Counted from the stretch's first letter, positions 35,538 to 43,933 are shown. The stretch: DNA of 64,000 nt from RUG11198 sp036342255 (GCA_036342255.1 JAZAUS010000010.1:9065-73064); one strand, 5' to 3'. The notes: a model not told the origin generated them from the sequence alone. A program made the numbers and translations.

Positions 35538-35638
35538 TAAAATATTAAAACAACCAAGTAATTTTTTCCTTTTAAATTGGTATTTTTTATTTTAATTTAA
35601 TAATTTTTTATTGAAATATTGCAAGTTTTTATTCGACA

Positions 35639-35661
35639 ACTTATCTAATAACTTATCTAAA
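35639..35661. repeat. Distal arm pair of cassette 2 (12-bp period)
   Basis: acttatctaat and acttatctaaa, 12 bp apart, 101 bp from core C. Confidence 0.85.
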
Positions 35662-35670
35662 AAAATAGAT

Positions 35671-36471
35671 TTAATTTAACACTTTTCCAATTTTATCAAC
35701 TTGTTCTTCTACTTCTTCTGGATAGTTATTAATCATATCCTCAAAGTCTGCAATCTCTCTTGCTTTTATTAACATTGATACTCTTTTTATTAAATCGTTA
35801 TTTGTATATTTATAGTATTTTAATACTTTAGCTACAAAATCATCACCTAAATAATATAATGCTGCTATATCATAAGCTGGATCTCCCATACATGCACCTT
35901 CAAAATCAACTATACCTATTAAATTGTCATTATCATCAAGAATATAATTTTCATACCATAAATCACCATGAATATAATGATAATCATTAAAACTTAATAA
36001 ATAATTCTTGTATTCCTTAAACCAATCTAATACTTTTCTATATTCTTCATTAGAGAGATATTTCTTTAATAAATTTACACTTCTTTCAGTAATTGATATT
36101 TCTCTGTCAACATATCCTTTTTTATCAAAAGGAACTTTAATATTATATAATTCATTCGTAAAATTTGCTATTGATTTAGCAATATTATCTAAATCCACCT
36201 TAGTAATATGCTCTTTCTTAAAAGTATGACCTTTTATCATTTTGTAAATCATAGCACCATTTTCAAATTCATCATTAGGAGAAATTAATTCAACTATGTT
36301 GGGAATTTGAACTGATTTTATATCTTTTAAATTTTTTATACTTTCAACATATTTTAAATAATTATTGTATGAATTTTTATTTACTCCTTCCAAAAGAATA
36401 TAGTCATCATTGATTATATAGGCTTTACTATTGAATCCTTCATTTATAAATCTTTTAGTTTTAATATACAC
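35671..36471 (-). CDS. APH/choline-kinase-like phosphotransferase
   Basis: 266 residues, start GTG 36471 with GTAGGTG upstream. N-lobe with INDDYILLEGVN and EFENGAMIYKMIKGHTF; catalytic loop YIHGDLWYENYILDD and metal motif GIVDFEGACMGDPAYDIA are intact. An active small-molecule kinase is likely; aminoglycoside or other antibiotic modification is possible but not provable here. Second gene of cassette 2, directly after a GNAT gene (8-bp gap). Confidence 0.9.
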   Translation of the reverse strand: MYIKTKRFINEGFNSKAYIINDDYILLEGVNKNSYNNYLKYVESIKNLKDIKSVQIPNIVELISPNDEFENGAMIYKMIKGHTFKKEHITKVDLDNIAKSIANFTNELYNIKVPFDKKGYVDREISITERSVNLLKKYLSNEEYRKVLDWFKEYKNYLLSFNDYHYIHGDLWYENYILDDNDNLIGIVDFEGACMGDPAYDIAALYYLGDDFVAKVLKYYKYTNNDLIKRVSMLIKAREIADFEDMINNYPEEVEEQVDKIGKVLN

Positions 36472-36479
36472 TATTTCAC

Positions 36480-37193
36480 CTACTTTATTAATTCTTTATA
36501 TACAAATCCGTCATCAAAAACATCTCCATATGTTTCAAACCATAATGGAATATAATTACATTTATTAGCTACTGCTTGTGATCCTATATTCGTAGATGAA
36601 GCACACCAAATTGGAACTATTCCTTTTTCTAAAATCTTTAATGTTAAATTATTAGTTAATATTGTAGCAAGTCCTTCTTTTCTATATTCTGGTAAAACTT
36701 CGATTCCTACTTCCCAAATATCATCACTAATTTTATCAGCTCCCGCTACACCAATAATCTTATTTCCATCAAATGCACAATAAGCTATATCAGAAATACA
36801 TTTCCCATTTTCAAAAGTTATAGCATTTTCAAAACCTAATGACAACTCTATGTCTTTAGTGTTTCCATCAAATAATTTGAATACATATTTTTTATTATCT
36901 TTTTGCTCAGTGATTCTTTCTAAATCTGGTATAAAATATATTGATTGACCATATACTAAAGGGAACTCAAATATCTCATATGTATTTTTACCTTTAAGTT
37001 TTTCATTCACTAAATCATATAAATTATTAGAACAAGAAACAAGTATTAAATCATACAATAGAATCATCTTAATACTATTTTCTTTATTATTTGTAACGAT
37101 ATTTAATCCTTTTTTCTCAAATTCATTAATATCAAACTCATATTTAGTAGCTAGATATTTTTTAATTTTATTTATCATTAGTTCTTTATTCAT
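36480..37193 (-). CDS. GNAT acetyltransferase, two-domain
   Basis: 237 residues from ATG 37193 (AAGGATGTG upstream). An N-terminal ~110-residue domain without a clear match is followed by a GNAT core (WEVGIEVLPEYRKEGLATILTNNLTLKI, then SQAVANKCNYIPLW), the arrangement of FR47-like acetyltransferases. First gene of cassette 2. Confidence 0.88.
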   Translation of the reverse strand: MNKELMINKIKKYLATKYEFDINEFEKKGLNIVTNNKENSIKMILLYDLILVSCSNNLYDLVNEKLKGKNTYEIFEFPLVYGQSIYFIPDLERITEQKDNKKYVFKLFDGNTKDIELSLGFENAITFENGKCISDIAYCAFDGNKIIGVAGADKISDDIWEVGIEVLPEYRKEGLATILTNNLTLKILEKGIVPIWCASSTNIGSQAVANKCNYIPLWFETYGDVFDDGFVYKELIK

Positions 37194-37259
37194 AGTTATC
37201 ACATCCTTTTTAATTATATCATATTAACTCATTTTTAAGGCTCATTTAGTCAAAAAAAA

Positions 37260-37281
37260 ACTTATCTAAAACTTATCTAGA
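37260..37281. repeat. Proximal arm pair of cassette 2 (11-bp period)
   Basis: Tandem acttatctaaa / acttatctaga, exactly 112 bp from core D. Confidence 0.88.
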
Positions 37282-37321
37282 GTCATTTTTTAACCTCAAC
37301 TTGCCTAAATATTGTAATAAA

Positions 37322-37407
37322 GAAAAATCTCGCAAACCCTTTATATATCAGGTTCTACGAGATTATTTACCACAACATTGCTTATATTTTTTACCACTGC
37401 CACATGG
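37322..37407 (-). repeat. secA 3'-end repeat copy D
   Basis: Exact core CCATGTGGCAGTGG (37394-37407), minus-strand codons PCGSGKKYKQCCGK and stop, then terminator stem (CTCGTAGAACC / GGGTTTGCGAG) with T-run. An in-frame ATG at 37485 would give a 40-residue protein starting MSKLFNFLSKKAHFKRKK, but it has no RBS and is probably a by-product of the junction. The 390-bp gap between genes contains this copy and two arm pairs. Confidence 0.9.
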
Positions 37408-37530
37408 CGTCCATTTAAAACTACCGTGTAATTTTTTCCTTTTAAAGTGGGCTTTCTTACTCAAAAAGTTGAATAGTTTACTCATAAATTGTAATAAAGT
37501 TATGTCTAATTTTCTAACATTGCAGTTTAA

Positions 37531-37553
37531 GCGTATCTAAAAACGTATCTAAA
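37531..37553. repeat. Distal arm pair of cassette 1 (12-bp period)
   Basis: gcgtatctaaa and acgtatctaaa, 12 bp apart, 123 bp from core D. Confidence 0.85.
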
Positions 37554-37592
37554 CTTATTGATTTAATGTATCGTAATATCTTAATCTTGCGA

Positions 37593-38348
37593 TCATCTTA
37601 TTTTATAGACTGCCACTAAATTATTTTCCTTTTCGTGGTCATCTTCTACATATAATTCTTTATTATATATAATGTTGTTTTTTTCTAAACATAATTCTAG
37701 AAAACATAAAAATATACCAATATCTATTTGATTATAATAAATAACCCTATCTTTAGGCATAATACCTCTTTTTCCTTCTTTTCGGTATCTATATACCTTT
37801 ATTTCATTATCTGATGACTCTACTCTCCATGGTTGTGTATTACATGCACTTGGAGTAAATCTAACTATATTGGCAATATCTAAATAACTATTACCTTCCC
37901 ATATTTCAGATAATTCTTTTCTTTTACTCTTATACATATCTTTTCTAAATTTATCTTCATTATCAACTTTTGCAATAGCAATCATAATAACGAAATCCAA
38001 ACCATCTAATTCTTTCTCATCTACTTTTCCTATTCCAAACCATAAGGTACCTATATTTTTGGATACTAAATAAAGATCCAATTGTTCGCCTAAATAACCT
38101 ATGTTTTGTAAGTAATTATCTTTCTTTTCTGAATAAAATAATATGCAATATTCTTGTCCTCTTTTACAAGTTGTTGAATCTTTAACAATTCTTATTTTTA
38201 CTTTAATGTCATTTATAAGTGGTTTTAAATCATTAAACTTATTCTCTATATCCTTTAAATCTTCTTCACTAATTTTTTGATTTCCTATATTTCGGAATAA
38301 GTGAAATGATTTTCTCTTGAATATCATCTCATACAAGTTATTATCCAT
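37593..38348 (-). CDS. Nitroreductase family protein
   Basis: 251 residues from ATG 38348 (GAGGTGTTTT upstream), stop TGA. Pattern IFKRKSFHLFRN at the N-terminus, LGEQLDLYLVSKNIGTLWFG in the middle, and RFTPSACNTQPWRVE near residue 165, as in the putative TM-nitroreductase group (two half-domains that together build the FMN site). Third gene of cassette 1. A 19-bp motif (atcttaatcttgcgatcat) at its stop recurs after the DUF1697 gene. Confidence 0.85.
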   Translation of the reverse strand: MDNNLYEMIFKRKSFHLFRNIGNQKISEEDLKDIENKFNDLKPLINDIKVKIRIVKDSTTCKRGQEYCILFYSEKKDNYLQNIGYLGEQLDLYLVSKNIGTLWFGIGKVDEKELDGLDFVIMIAIAKVDNEDKFRKDMYKSKRKELSEIWEGNSYLDIANIVRFTPSACNTQPWRVESSDNEIKVYRYRKEGKRGIMPKDRVIYYNQIDIGIFLCFLELCLEKNNIIYNKELYVEDDHEKENNLVAVYKIR

Positions 38349-38448
38349 AAAACACCTCATTAACATTATAGCATAGAAAAAGATAATTTTTGTATTCTCC
38401 TAATATCTTGATATTGTGAACGAATAAAACTGCTATTTTTATTTCTAA

Positions 38449-39321
38449 TTATTTCTTTACTAATATAACATAACTAATCCCAATTGGTGCAATTATCTTT
38501 TCTGTTGGATTAATTGTGTTATAATCATAAAAATAATTATTATTAATATCCATGTGATTTAGATGTGCATAAATCAACAAATTTGATTCTTCAGCAATAC
38601 TTTCTATATCTTTATAAGAATATGTTGATTTCATTTCTTCATTTGCTCCTTTTGCTAGTTGTTGATTTATTTTTTCTGTTTTTGATTCATTAGTATTTGG
38701 ATAATCAAATAATATCGAACTTCCTTTTGGAATAATTCCAGATAATTCTTTTATTGTTTTTTTAAATACTTTTTTATCTAAGTAATAACTTATTCCTAAC
38801 ATTGAACAAAATGTTTTTTCTGAAGGTTTATAATTACTATTTATTAATTCATTAATCCAATTTTTATTAAAATCTGTTTTTATATAAGATATATTCTTGG
38901 TATTTAACTTCGCATTTTTAATTCTATTTAGTTTGTCTTCTATCATTTCTTTCTTATCAAGTTCAAATACCTTTAATTGATTATTTACCTTAAATCCAGA
39001 TGTATCATATCCACTTGCCAAAATAATATATTGTTTTAACCCAAGATTGATTTCATTTAATAAATGTTTTTCATTAAATGCTGATCTTGCTAAAACTGAT
39101 GGGGCAAGATTATTATTTACTATCCATTTTAATGGATTATCCCCTCTATAATTTGGATTAAAAAAATTAATACCATTTTGCATATTTTGTGATATTTGAT
39201 TATATTCATCTGGGCTTAGTAATTTATCATAATATACCTCATTATATATTCTTATATTACTATTTCTTGAATGATACACTCTTGCATACAAGCTTATTAA
39301 AGCTGTCATATTTTTATTCAT
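38449..39321 (-). CDS. Class I SAM-dependent methyltransferase (LCM-like)
   Basis: 290 residues. LCMT/PPM-type layout: an N-terminal helical part with ARVYHSRN and ARSAFNEKHL, the SAM loop QYIILASGYDTSGF (residues about 97-110), acidic KVFELDKKEM after the second strand, and IPKGSSILFDYPN later. Members methylate carboxyl groups or natural products. ATG 39321 follows GGAGGG. Middle gene of cassette 1. Confidence 0.85.
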   Translation of the reverse strand: MNKNMTALISLYARVYHSRNSNIRIYNEVYYDKLLSPDEYNQISQNMQNGINFFNPNYRGDNPLKWIVNNNLAPSVLARSAFNEKHLLNEINLGLKQYIILASGYDTSGFKVNNQLKVFELDKKEMIEDKLNRIKNAKLNTKNISYIKTDFNKNWINELINSNYKPSEKTFCSMLGISYYLDKKVFKKTIKELSGIIPKGSSILFDYPNTNESKTEKINQQLAKGANEEMKSTYSYKDIESIAEESNLLIYAHLNHMDINNNYFYDYNTINPTEKIIAPIGISYVILVKK

Positions 39322-39408
39322 ATTTTTCCCTCCATATACTTATTACACCTTTACTGTAATAAATACAAGTCTTGAAAAAAATGCAATTTTATGGTAATAT
39401 AAAGGCAT

Positions 39409-39446
39409 AAATAAAGAAGAAATCTATTTGAAAATTTCTTCTTTTT
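39409..39446 (-). terminator. Terminator after the DUF1697 gene
   Basis: 11-bp stem (aaagaagaaat / atttcttcttt), 10-nt loop. Confidence 0.75.
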
Positions 39447-39486
39447 TTCTTTATTTAAAACACAAAATCTTAATCTTCCGATTATT

Positions 39487-40029
39487 TTATTTATTACATA
39501 ATTCTAATATTTTTTTCATTGTATTAGATGTTCTAATCGTTATTTGATCTTTAACCGATTCCGTTGCAGTTCTTTTCCACCAATTAGATTTCTTATAATT
39601 ATTTAAATCAAAAGACCAAAAAATAATGTTGTTATATTCTTTTACTTTATCAATATCTTTTGATGGTTCTCCTATACTATCAAAAACATCTTTGCTACTA
39701 ATTGGTGGCATAACAAAGATAATATTATCATATATCCCTTTATTATTTGTTCCCCACCAATTTGGATTATGTTCTAATATATCTTTTAATTCTAAATGCT
39801 CAATGACATATACAGGAATTTCTAAATTAAATCTCTTTTTGATTAAAGTTTTAATATCATCAACAATATATTCTTTACTATTATCAGAATTTAGAATAAC
39901 ATTACCACTATTCAAATATGTTATAACATCTGAATAATTATTACTTTCTAATACATTTTTTAATTCAATCATAGCAATCTTATTTTTGCCACTTATGTTT
40001 ATTCCTCTTAACAAGACAATATATTTCAT
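39487..40029 (-). CDS. DUF1697 family protein
   Basis: 180 residues from ATG 40029. Signature YIVLLRGINISGKNKI, LESNNYSDVITYLNSGNVIL, and terminal KRTATESVKDQITIRTSNTMKKI define DUF1697. The family is often found among accessory resistance genes but has no established reaction. First gene of cassette 1, with its own -10 (TATAAT near 40048). Confidence 0.9.
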   Translation of the reverse strand: MKYIVLLRGINISGKNKIAMIELKNVLESNNYSDVITYLNSGNVILNSDNSKEYIVDDIKTLIKKRFNLEIPVYVIEHLELKDILEHNPNWWGTNNKGIYDNIIFVMPPISSKDVFDSIGEPSKDIDKVKEYNNIIFWSFDLNNYKKSNWWKRTATESVKDQITIRTSNTMKKILELCNK

Positions 40030-40084
40030 ACACATAACCAACTTTCAATAAATATTATACCATACTTTTCTATAATTTAGATTT

Positions 40085-40108
40085 ATCGCAATATTACTAT
40101 ATTGCGAT
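40085..40108. promoter_or_regulatory. Inverted repeat upstream of the DUF1697 promoter
   Basis: Perfect 10-bp arms (atcgcaatat / atattgcgat) with a 4-nt loop, just upstream of the -10 region. It may be an operator or a small hairpin. Confidence 0.5.
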
Positions 40109-40134
40109 TGAATAAGTTTCGAATTTACAAAAAA

Positions 40135-40156
40135 ACGTATCTAAAACGTATCTAAA
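40135..40156. repeat. Proximal arm pair of cassette 1 (11-bp period)
   Basis: Two perfect tandem copies of acgtatctaaa, exactly 112 bp from the secA core at 40269. Confidence 0.9.
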
Positions 40157-40196
40157 GTGCTTTTTTTGATAAAAATTACACATTTTGTCGAATTAT

Positions 40197-40233
40197 AAAA
40201 ACCCTCATAAAGTCTTATTTTACAAGGGTTTTT
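40197..40233 (-). terminator. secA terminator
   Basis: 9-bp stem (aaaaaccct / agggttttt), 19-nt loop. It differs in sequence from the terminators of repeat copies A, C and D but occupies the same place. Confidence 0.75.
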
Positions 40234-40237
40234 AGCA

Positions 40238-42736
40238 TTATTTGCCGCAACAAACTTTATACTTGCGTCCACTGCCACATGGACATGGATCATTCCTACC
40301 TACTTTTTTAGTATTACGAGCTTGTACTTTTTTATGATCTTTACCATCATTGGCAACAGCATTCTTAGTATTATCTTTTCTTTCAATATTTTGTCTTATT
40401 TCAGCTTTTAATAAATATATAGATACATCTTTATTAATTCTAGTTAGCATTAAATCAAATAAGTCATATCCTTCCATAGTATAAGCTTGTAATGGATTTT
40501 CATTAGCATATCCTCTAAGTCCTATACCTTCTCTTAAATGACTCATTACATCTATATGTTCCATCCAATAATCATCTATTACCTTTAATGTTATAGCTTT
40601 CTCAAATTCATCTACTACCTCTTCAGGTACATCTTTAAGTTTCTCTTCATAATCTTTTATTACTAAATCTTGTATTAAATCTATAACTTCTTCTGAAGAT
40701 TTTCCTTTAATCTCTGCTATAGCAATTCTATGACTCTTAAGTAAATTTTCATTTACTGTTTCTAATATTTCATCATAATCTTTATCTGTTAATTTATTAG
40801 AATCAATTAAATGATCATTAACAACATCTATTACATGATCATGAAGTAGTTTTATAGTAGATTCATGAATAGATTCACTATCTAATATTTCATTTCTTCT
40901 AGAATATATTATTTCTCTTTGATTATTCATAACATCATCATATTGTAATAATTGACGTCTAATATCAAAGTTATTACCTTCTACTTTCTTTTGAGCTTGC
41001 TCAAAAGAACCAGCTAATAATTTATTCTGTACTACTTGTTCCCCTTTAAAACCTAAATTAGCTAACATTCCTTTATACTTATCTGAACCAAATCTTATCA
41101 TTAATTCATCTTCAAATGATAAATAGAATTGTGTAAATCCAGGATCTCCTTGACGTCCAGAACGTCCTCTTAACTGATTATCTATACGTCTAGATTCATG
41201 TCTTTCTGTACCTATTACACATAACCCACCTAATTCTTTTACACCTTCACCTAATTTTATATCTGTTCCACGTCCAGCCATATTAGTAGCTATTGTTACA
41301 GCTCCCTTTGCTCCTGCTTTAGCTATTATCTCAGCCTCACGTGCATTATTCTTAGCATTCAACACCTCATGTGGAATTCTTCTTTTCTTTAACATATCAC
41401 TAATTAATTCACTAGTTTCTATAGCTATTGTACCAACAAGTACTGGTTGCCCTAATTTATGTCTTCTTTCTATTTCTTTAACAATAGCACTATATTTACC
41501 ATCTTTACCTGGATATAATAAATCAACAGCATCTTCTCTTATAACTGGCATATTAGTAGGAATTGGTATAACATACATATTATATATATCTCTAAATTCC
41601 TCTTCTTCTGTTTTAGCAGTACCAGTCATACCAGATAATTTATTATACATTCTAAATAAATTTTGAAATGTAATAGTTGCTAATGTCTTAGTCTCTTGTT
41701 GTATTTCTACTCCTTCTTTAGCCTCTATAGCTTGATGTAATCCTTCAGAAAAAGCTCTTCCTTTCATAAGTCTACCTGTAAACTGATCTACTATTACTAT
41801 CTTACCATCTTGTACTACATAATCAACATCAAGATGCATAAAATAATTAGCCCTTAACGCTTGTGTAATATGATGCACTAATGAAGTATTATCTATATCA
41901 TATAAATTCTTTAATTTAAATCTCTCTTCAGCTTTTCTAGTACCTTCATCAGTTAAATTAATACTTCTAGTTTTCTCATCCATTATATAATCTTCATTTT
42001 CAACTAAACTCTTAACAAAACTATCAGCATCTCTATACAAGTTAGCTGTTTGAAAAGCACCACCTGATATAATTAAAGGTGTTCTAGCTTCATCTATTAA
42101 TATAGAGTCAACCTCATCCACAATACAAAAATTTAACTGTCTCTGAACTCTATTCTCACGTCTAACAACCATATTATCTCTTAAATAATCAAATCCTAAC
42201 TCATTATTAGTTGTATACATAATATCAGCATTATATGCTTCTCTTTTCTGTTCCGGATTCAATTCTCTTAAATTAAGACCTACAGTAAGTCCTAAAAACC
42301 TAAATACATTACCCATCCATTCAGAGTCTCTTTCTGACAAGAATTCATTAACTGTAACTATATGTACACCCTTACCAGTTAAAGCATTCAAATATGCAGG
42401 CATTGTCTCTGTTAAAGTTTTACCTTCACCAGTTTTCATCTCTGCTATATTACCATAATGAATAGCAATACCTCCAAGAAGCTGAACATAAAATGGTTTC
42501 ATACCTAATACCCTATTAGCAGCCTCTCTACATACAGCAAAAGCTTCTACCAATATATCATCTAAAGTTTCTCCCTTATCAAGTCTCTCTCTAAATACAT
42601 CAGTATATTTCCTTAACTCTTTATCACTTAATTTAGACATTTCACTATCCAAAGCATCTATTTCATAAGCTATTTTCTTAAATCTTTCTAATTCTTTATA
42701 GTCATTATCAAATAGTTTCTTAAATATCTTTAACAT
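40238..42736 (-). CDS. secA: Preprotein translocase ATPase SecA
   Basis: 832 residues from ATG 42736 (GGGAG 9 nt upstream). Motor motifs: Walker A MKTGEGKTLTET, DEVDSILIDEARTPLIIS, MAGRGTDIKLG and RGRSGRQGDPG. The C-terminus is a linker and the zinc motif CPCGSGRKYKVCCGK, which binds SecB or ribosomes in other bacteria. It drives export through SecYEG. Its last 15 codons and terminator are the template of the repeats downstream; the core at 40269-40282 lies within the zinc-motif codons. Confidence 0.98.
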   Translation of the reverse strand: MLKIFKKLFDNDYKELERFKKIAYEIDALDSEMSKLSDKELRKYTDVFRERLDKGETLDDILVEAFAVCREAANRVLGMKPFYVQLLGGIAIHYGNIAEMKTGEGKTLTETMPAYLNALTGKGVHIVTVNEFLSERDSEWMGNVFRFLGLTVGLNLRELNPEQKREAYNADIMYTTNNELGFDYLRDNMVVRRENRVQRQLNFCIVDEVDSILIDEARTPLIISGGAFQTANLYRDADSFVKSLVENEDYIMDEKTRSINLTDEGTRKAEERFKLKNLYDIDNTSLVHHITQALRANYFMHLDVDYVVQDGKIVIVDQFTGRLMKGRAFSEGLHQAIEAKEGVEIQQETKTLATITFQNLFRMYNKLSGMTGTAKTEEEEFRDIYNMYVIPIPTNMPVIREDAVDLLYPGKDGKYSAIVKEIERRHKLGQPVLVGTIAIETSELISDMLKKRRIPHEVLNAKNNAREAEIIAKAGAKGAVTIATNMAGRGTDIKLGEGVKELGGLCVIGTERHESRRIDNQLRGRSGRQGDPGFTQFYLSFEDELMIRFGSDKYKGMLANLGFKGEQVVQNKLLAGSFEQAQKKVEGNNFDIRRQLLQYDDVMNNQREIIYSRRNEILDSESIHESTIKLLHDHVIDVVNDHLIDSNKLTDKDYDEILETVNENLLKSHRIAIAEIKGKSSEEVIDLIQDLVIKDYEEKLKDVPEEVVDEFEKAITLKVIDDYWMEHIDVMSHLREGIGLRGYANENPLQAYTMEGYDLFDLMLTRINKDVSIYLLKAEIRQNIERKDNTKNAVANDGKDHKKVQARNTKKVGRNDPCPCGSGRKYKVCCGK

Positions 42737-42773
42737 CAATAACATCTCCCAACAAGTATTTTAACAAAAAATC

Positions 42774-42804
42774 ACTAAAATTACTAGTCTTAACTAGTAA
42801 TTTT
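42774..42804 (-). terminator. Terminator of the DUF3592 gene
   Basis: Perfect 12-bp stem (aaaattactagt / actagtaatttt), 4-nt loop. Nearly the same hairpin recurs after hpf. Confidence 0.82.
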
Positions 42805-42808
42805 ACTA

Positions 42809-43204
42809 TTATTTACTCATTATATTAAATATAAAATATAAAGCAAAAAATAATATACTTATACCAATAAATACTAATGATAATATTATAGGCAATCTAT
42901 CATTCTTAACATAATACTCTTTATAATTATCAGGATTACAATAAATTTCAACTTCATCTCCCTCTTTATATTTAATACGAGTAGTACCAGCAAAATAAAC
43001 ATCTTCGTATTTCTCGTTATTAATAACATATTCAAATACAGGATAATAATACCAACTAGAATCATTAGAATCCCTTCTCCTAACATTATCCTTTACCTTA
43101 GCATAAACAAATAAACTACACTTTCTTAACTTTAACTTCTGCCTAATATATAAAAATAAACCTACAAATAAAAATAATAATCCAAATATTAAAGCATATA
43201 CCAT
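42809..43204 (-). CDS. DUF3592 membrane protein
   Basis: 131 residues: helix at 3-20, a middle domain (WYYYPVFEYVINNEKYEDVYFAG, YKEGDEVEIYCNPDNYKEYY) with the conserved P-x-F-x-Y and N-P motifs of DUF3592, then a C-terminal helix. Function unknown. ATG 43204 follows AAGGAG. Own terminator. Confidence 0.85.
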   Translation of the reverse strand: MVYALIFGLLFLFVGLFLYIRQKLKLRKCSLFVYAKVKDNVRRRDSNDSSWYYYPVFEYVINNEKYEDVYFAGTTRIKYKEGDEVEIYCNPDNYKEYYVKNDRLPIILSLVFIGISILFFALYFIFNIMSK

Positions 43205-43264
43205 AACACACTCTCCTTCTATCTAACAATAATATATAACATAATATATAAAAAATCAACAAAT

Positions 43265-43295
43265 AAAAAATTACTAGTCATACTAGTAATTTTTT
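43265..43295 (-). terminator. Terminator of hpf
   Basis: Perfect 14-bp stem (aaaaaattactagt / actagtaatttttt), 3-nt loop, overlapping the hpf stop codon. Confidence 0.88.
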
Positions 43296-43821
43296 AATTA
43301 ATCTCTATTGAACCATAATGTCCATCTTTACGTTTATAAACTACTTTTATATCTCCATCCATATCTTTATAAATAAAGAAATCATGAGATAAAAGTTCTA
43401 ATTCTAAAATAGCTTCTTCTTCACTCATAGGTTTCATCTCTATTACCTTTCTTTTAACTATCTTAGATTTATTTTTTTCCTCTTTATCCTCTATTTCATA
43501 ATCGAAATTAAATTTCATCGTATTGCTTTTCTCATGCTTCTTTAATTTAGTCTTATTTTTTCTTATTTGTCTTTCTAATTTGTCAATAACTAAATCAATA
43601 GCAGCATACAGATCATCATGAACTTCTTCATTTCTTAAAATGTACCTATCATATGGTATTGTAACTTCAATAGCTTGTTTCTTTCCCTTTAGCTTTACTA
43701 TAATATTAGCCTTTACATCACTCTCTTTAAAATACTTATCTAACCTAGCCATCTTAGTATCAATATAATTACCAATAGCATCAGTTATTTTTATCTTTTC
43801 CCCTCTAATATTACATTTCAT
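43294..43821 (-). CDS. hpf: Long-form ribosome hibernation promoting factor
   Basis: 175 residues from ATG 43821. The N-terminal ~100 residues are the HPF/YfiA S30AE domain (ITDAIGNYIDTKMARLDKYF, VTIPYDRYILRNEEVHDDLYAAIDLVIDKLERQI). The C-terminal ~55 residues (KPMSEEEAILELELLSHDFFIYKD, YKRKDGHYGSIEI) are the dimerisation domain of long HPF, which forms 100S ribosomes. It lies near secA, as in many Firmicutes. Confidence 0.96.
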   Translation of the reverse strand: MKCNIRGEKIKITDAIGNYIDTKMARLDKYFKESDVKANIIVKLKGKKQAIEVTIPYDRYILRNEEVHDDLYAAIDLVIDKLERQIRKNKTKLKKHEKSNTMKFNFDYEIEDKEEKNKSKIVKRKVIEMKPMSEEEAILELELLSHDFFIYKDMDGDIKVVYKRKDGHYGSIEIN

Positions 43822-43897
43822 GACTATCACAATCCTTTCCTTACATCATAATTATAACACAAAATAATAAAAAAAGAGAAAAATAACATAATTTAAC

Positions 43898-43933
43898 ATA
43901 AAAATAGAGAAAAAGTCACTTTTTCTCTATTTT
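43898..43933 (-). terminator. Terminator of the SipW/TasA-like operon
   Basis: Perfect 15-bp stem (aaaatagagaaaaag / ctttttctctatttt), 3-nt loop, immediately after the stop of the 604-residue protein. Confidence 0.88.

Larger units (their letters stand above)
32918..40282. mobile_element. Tandem cassette array at the secA 3' end
   Basis: Five same-orientation copies of the secA SEC-C 3' end (cores at 40269, 37394, 35524, 34095 and 32918) delimit four cassettes of 2875, 1870, 1429 and 1177 bp. Each is: core, tail codons plus terminator, 111-112 bp after the core an 11-bp-period repeat pair, then 1-3 genes, then a 12-bp-period pair of the same sequence class, then 100-123 bp to the next core. 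This fits attL/attR-type ends of a tyrosine recombinase with arm sites. No recombinase gene lies inside. Confidence 0.82.

Noticed and set aside
37301..37540. A 79-residue plus-strand open frame
   Set aside because: It is antisense to repeat copy D and has no RBS; its sequence is the complement of the tail and terminator.
37593..37595. UGA reassigned to Trp (Mollicutes-type code)
   Set aside because: TGA ends the nitroreductase and murG genes in sensible places, and Trp is encoded by TGG throughout.
32850..40300. Repeated secA-tail blocks as a CRISPR array
   Set aside because: Repeats are ~120 bp, separated by 1.2-2.9 kb of genes, and there are no cas genes.
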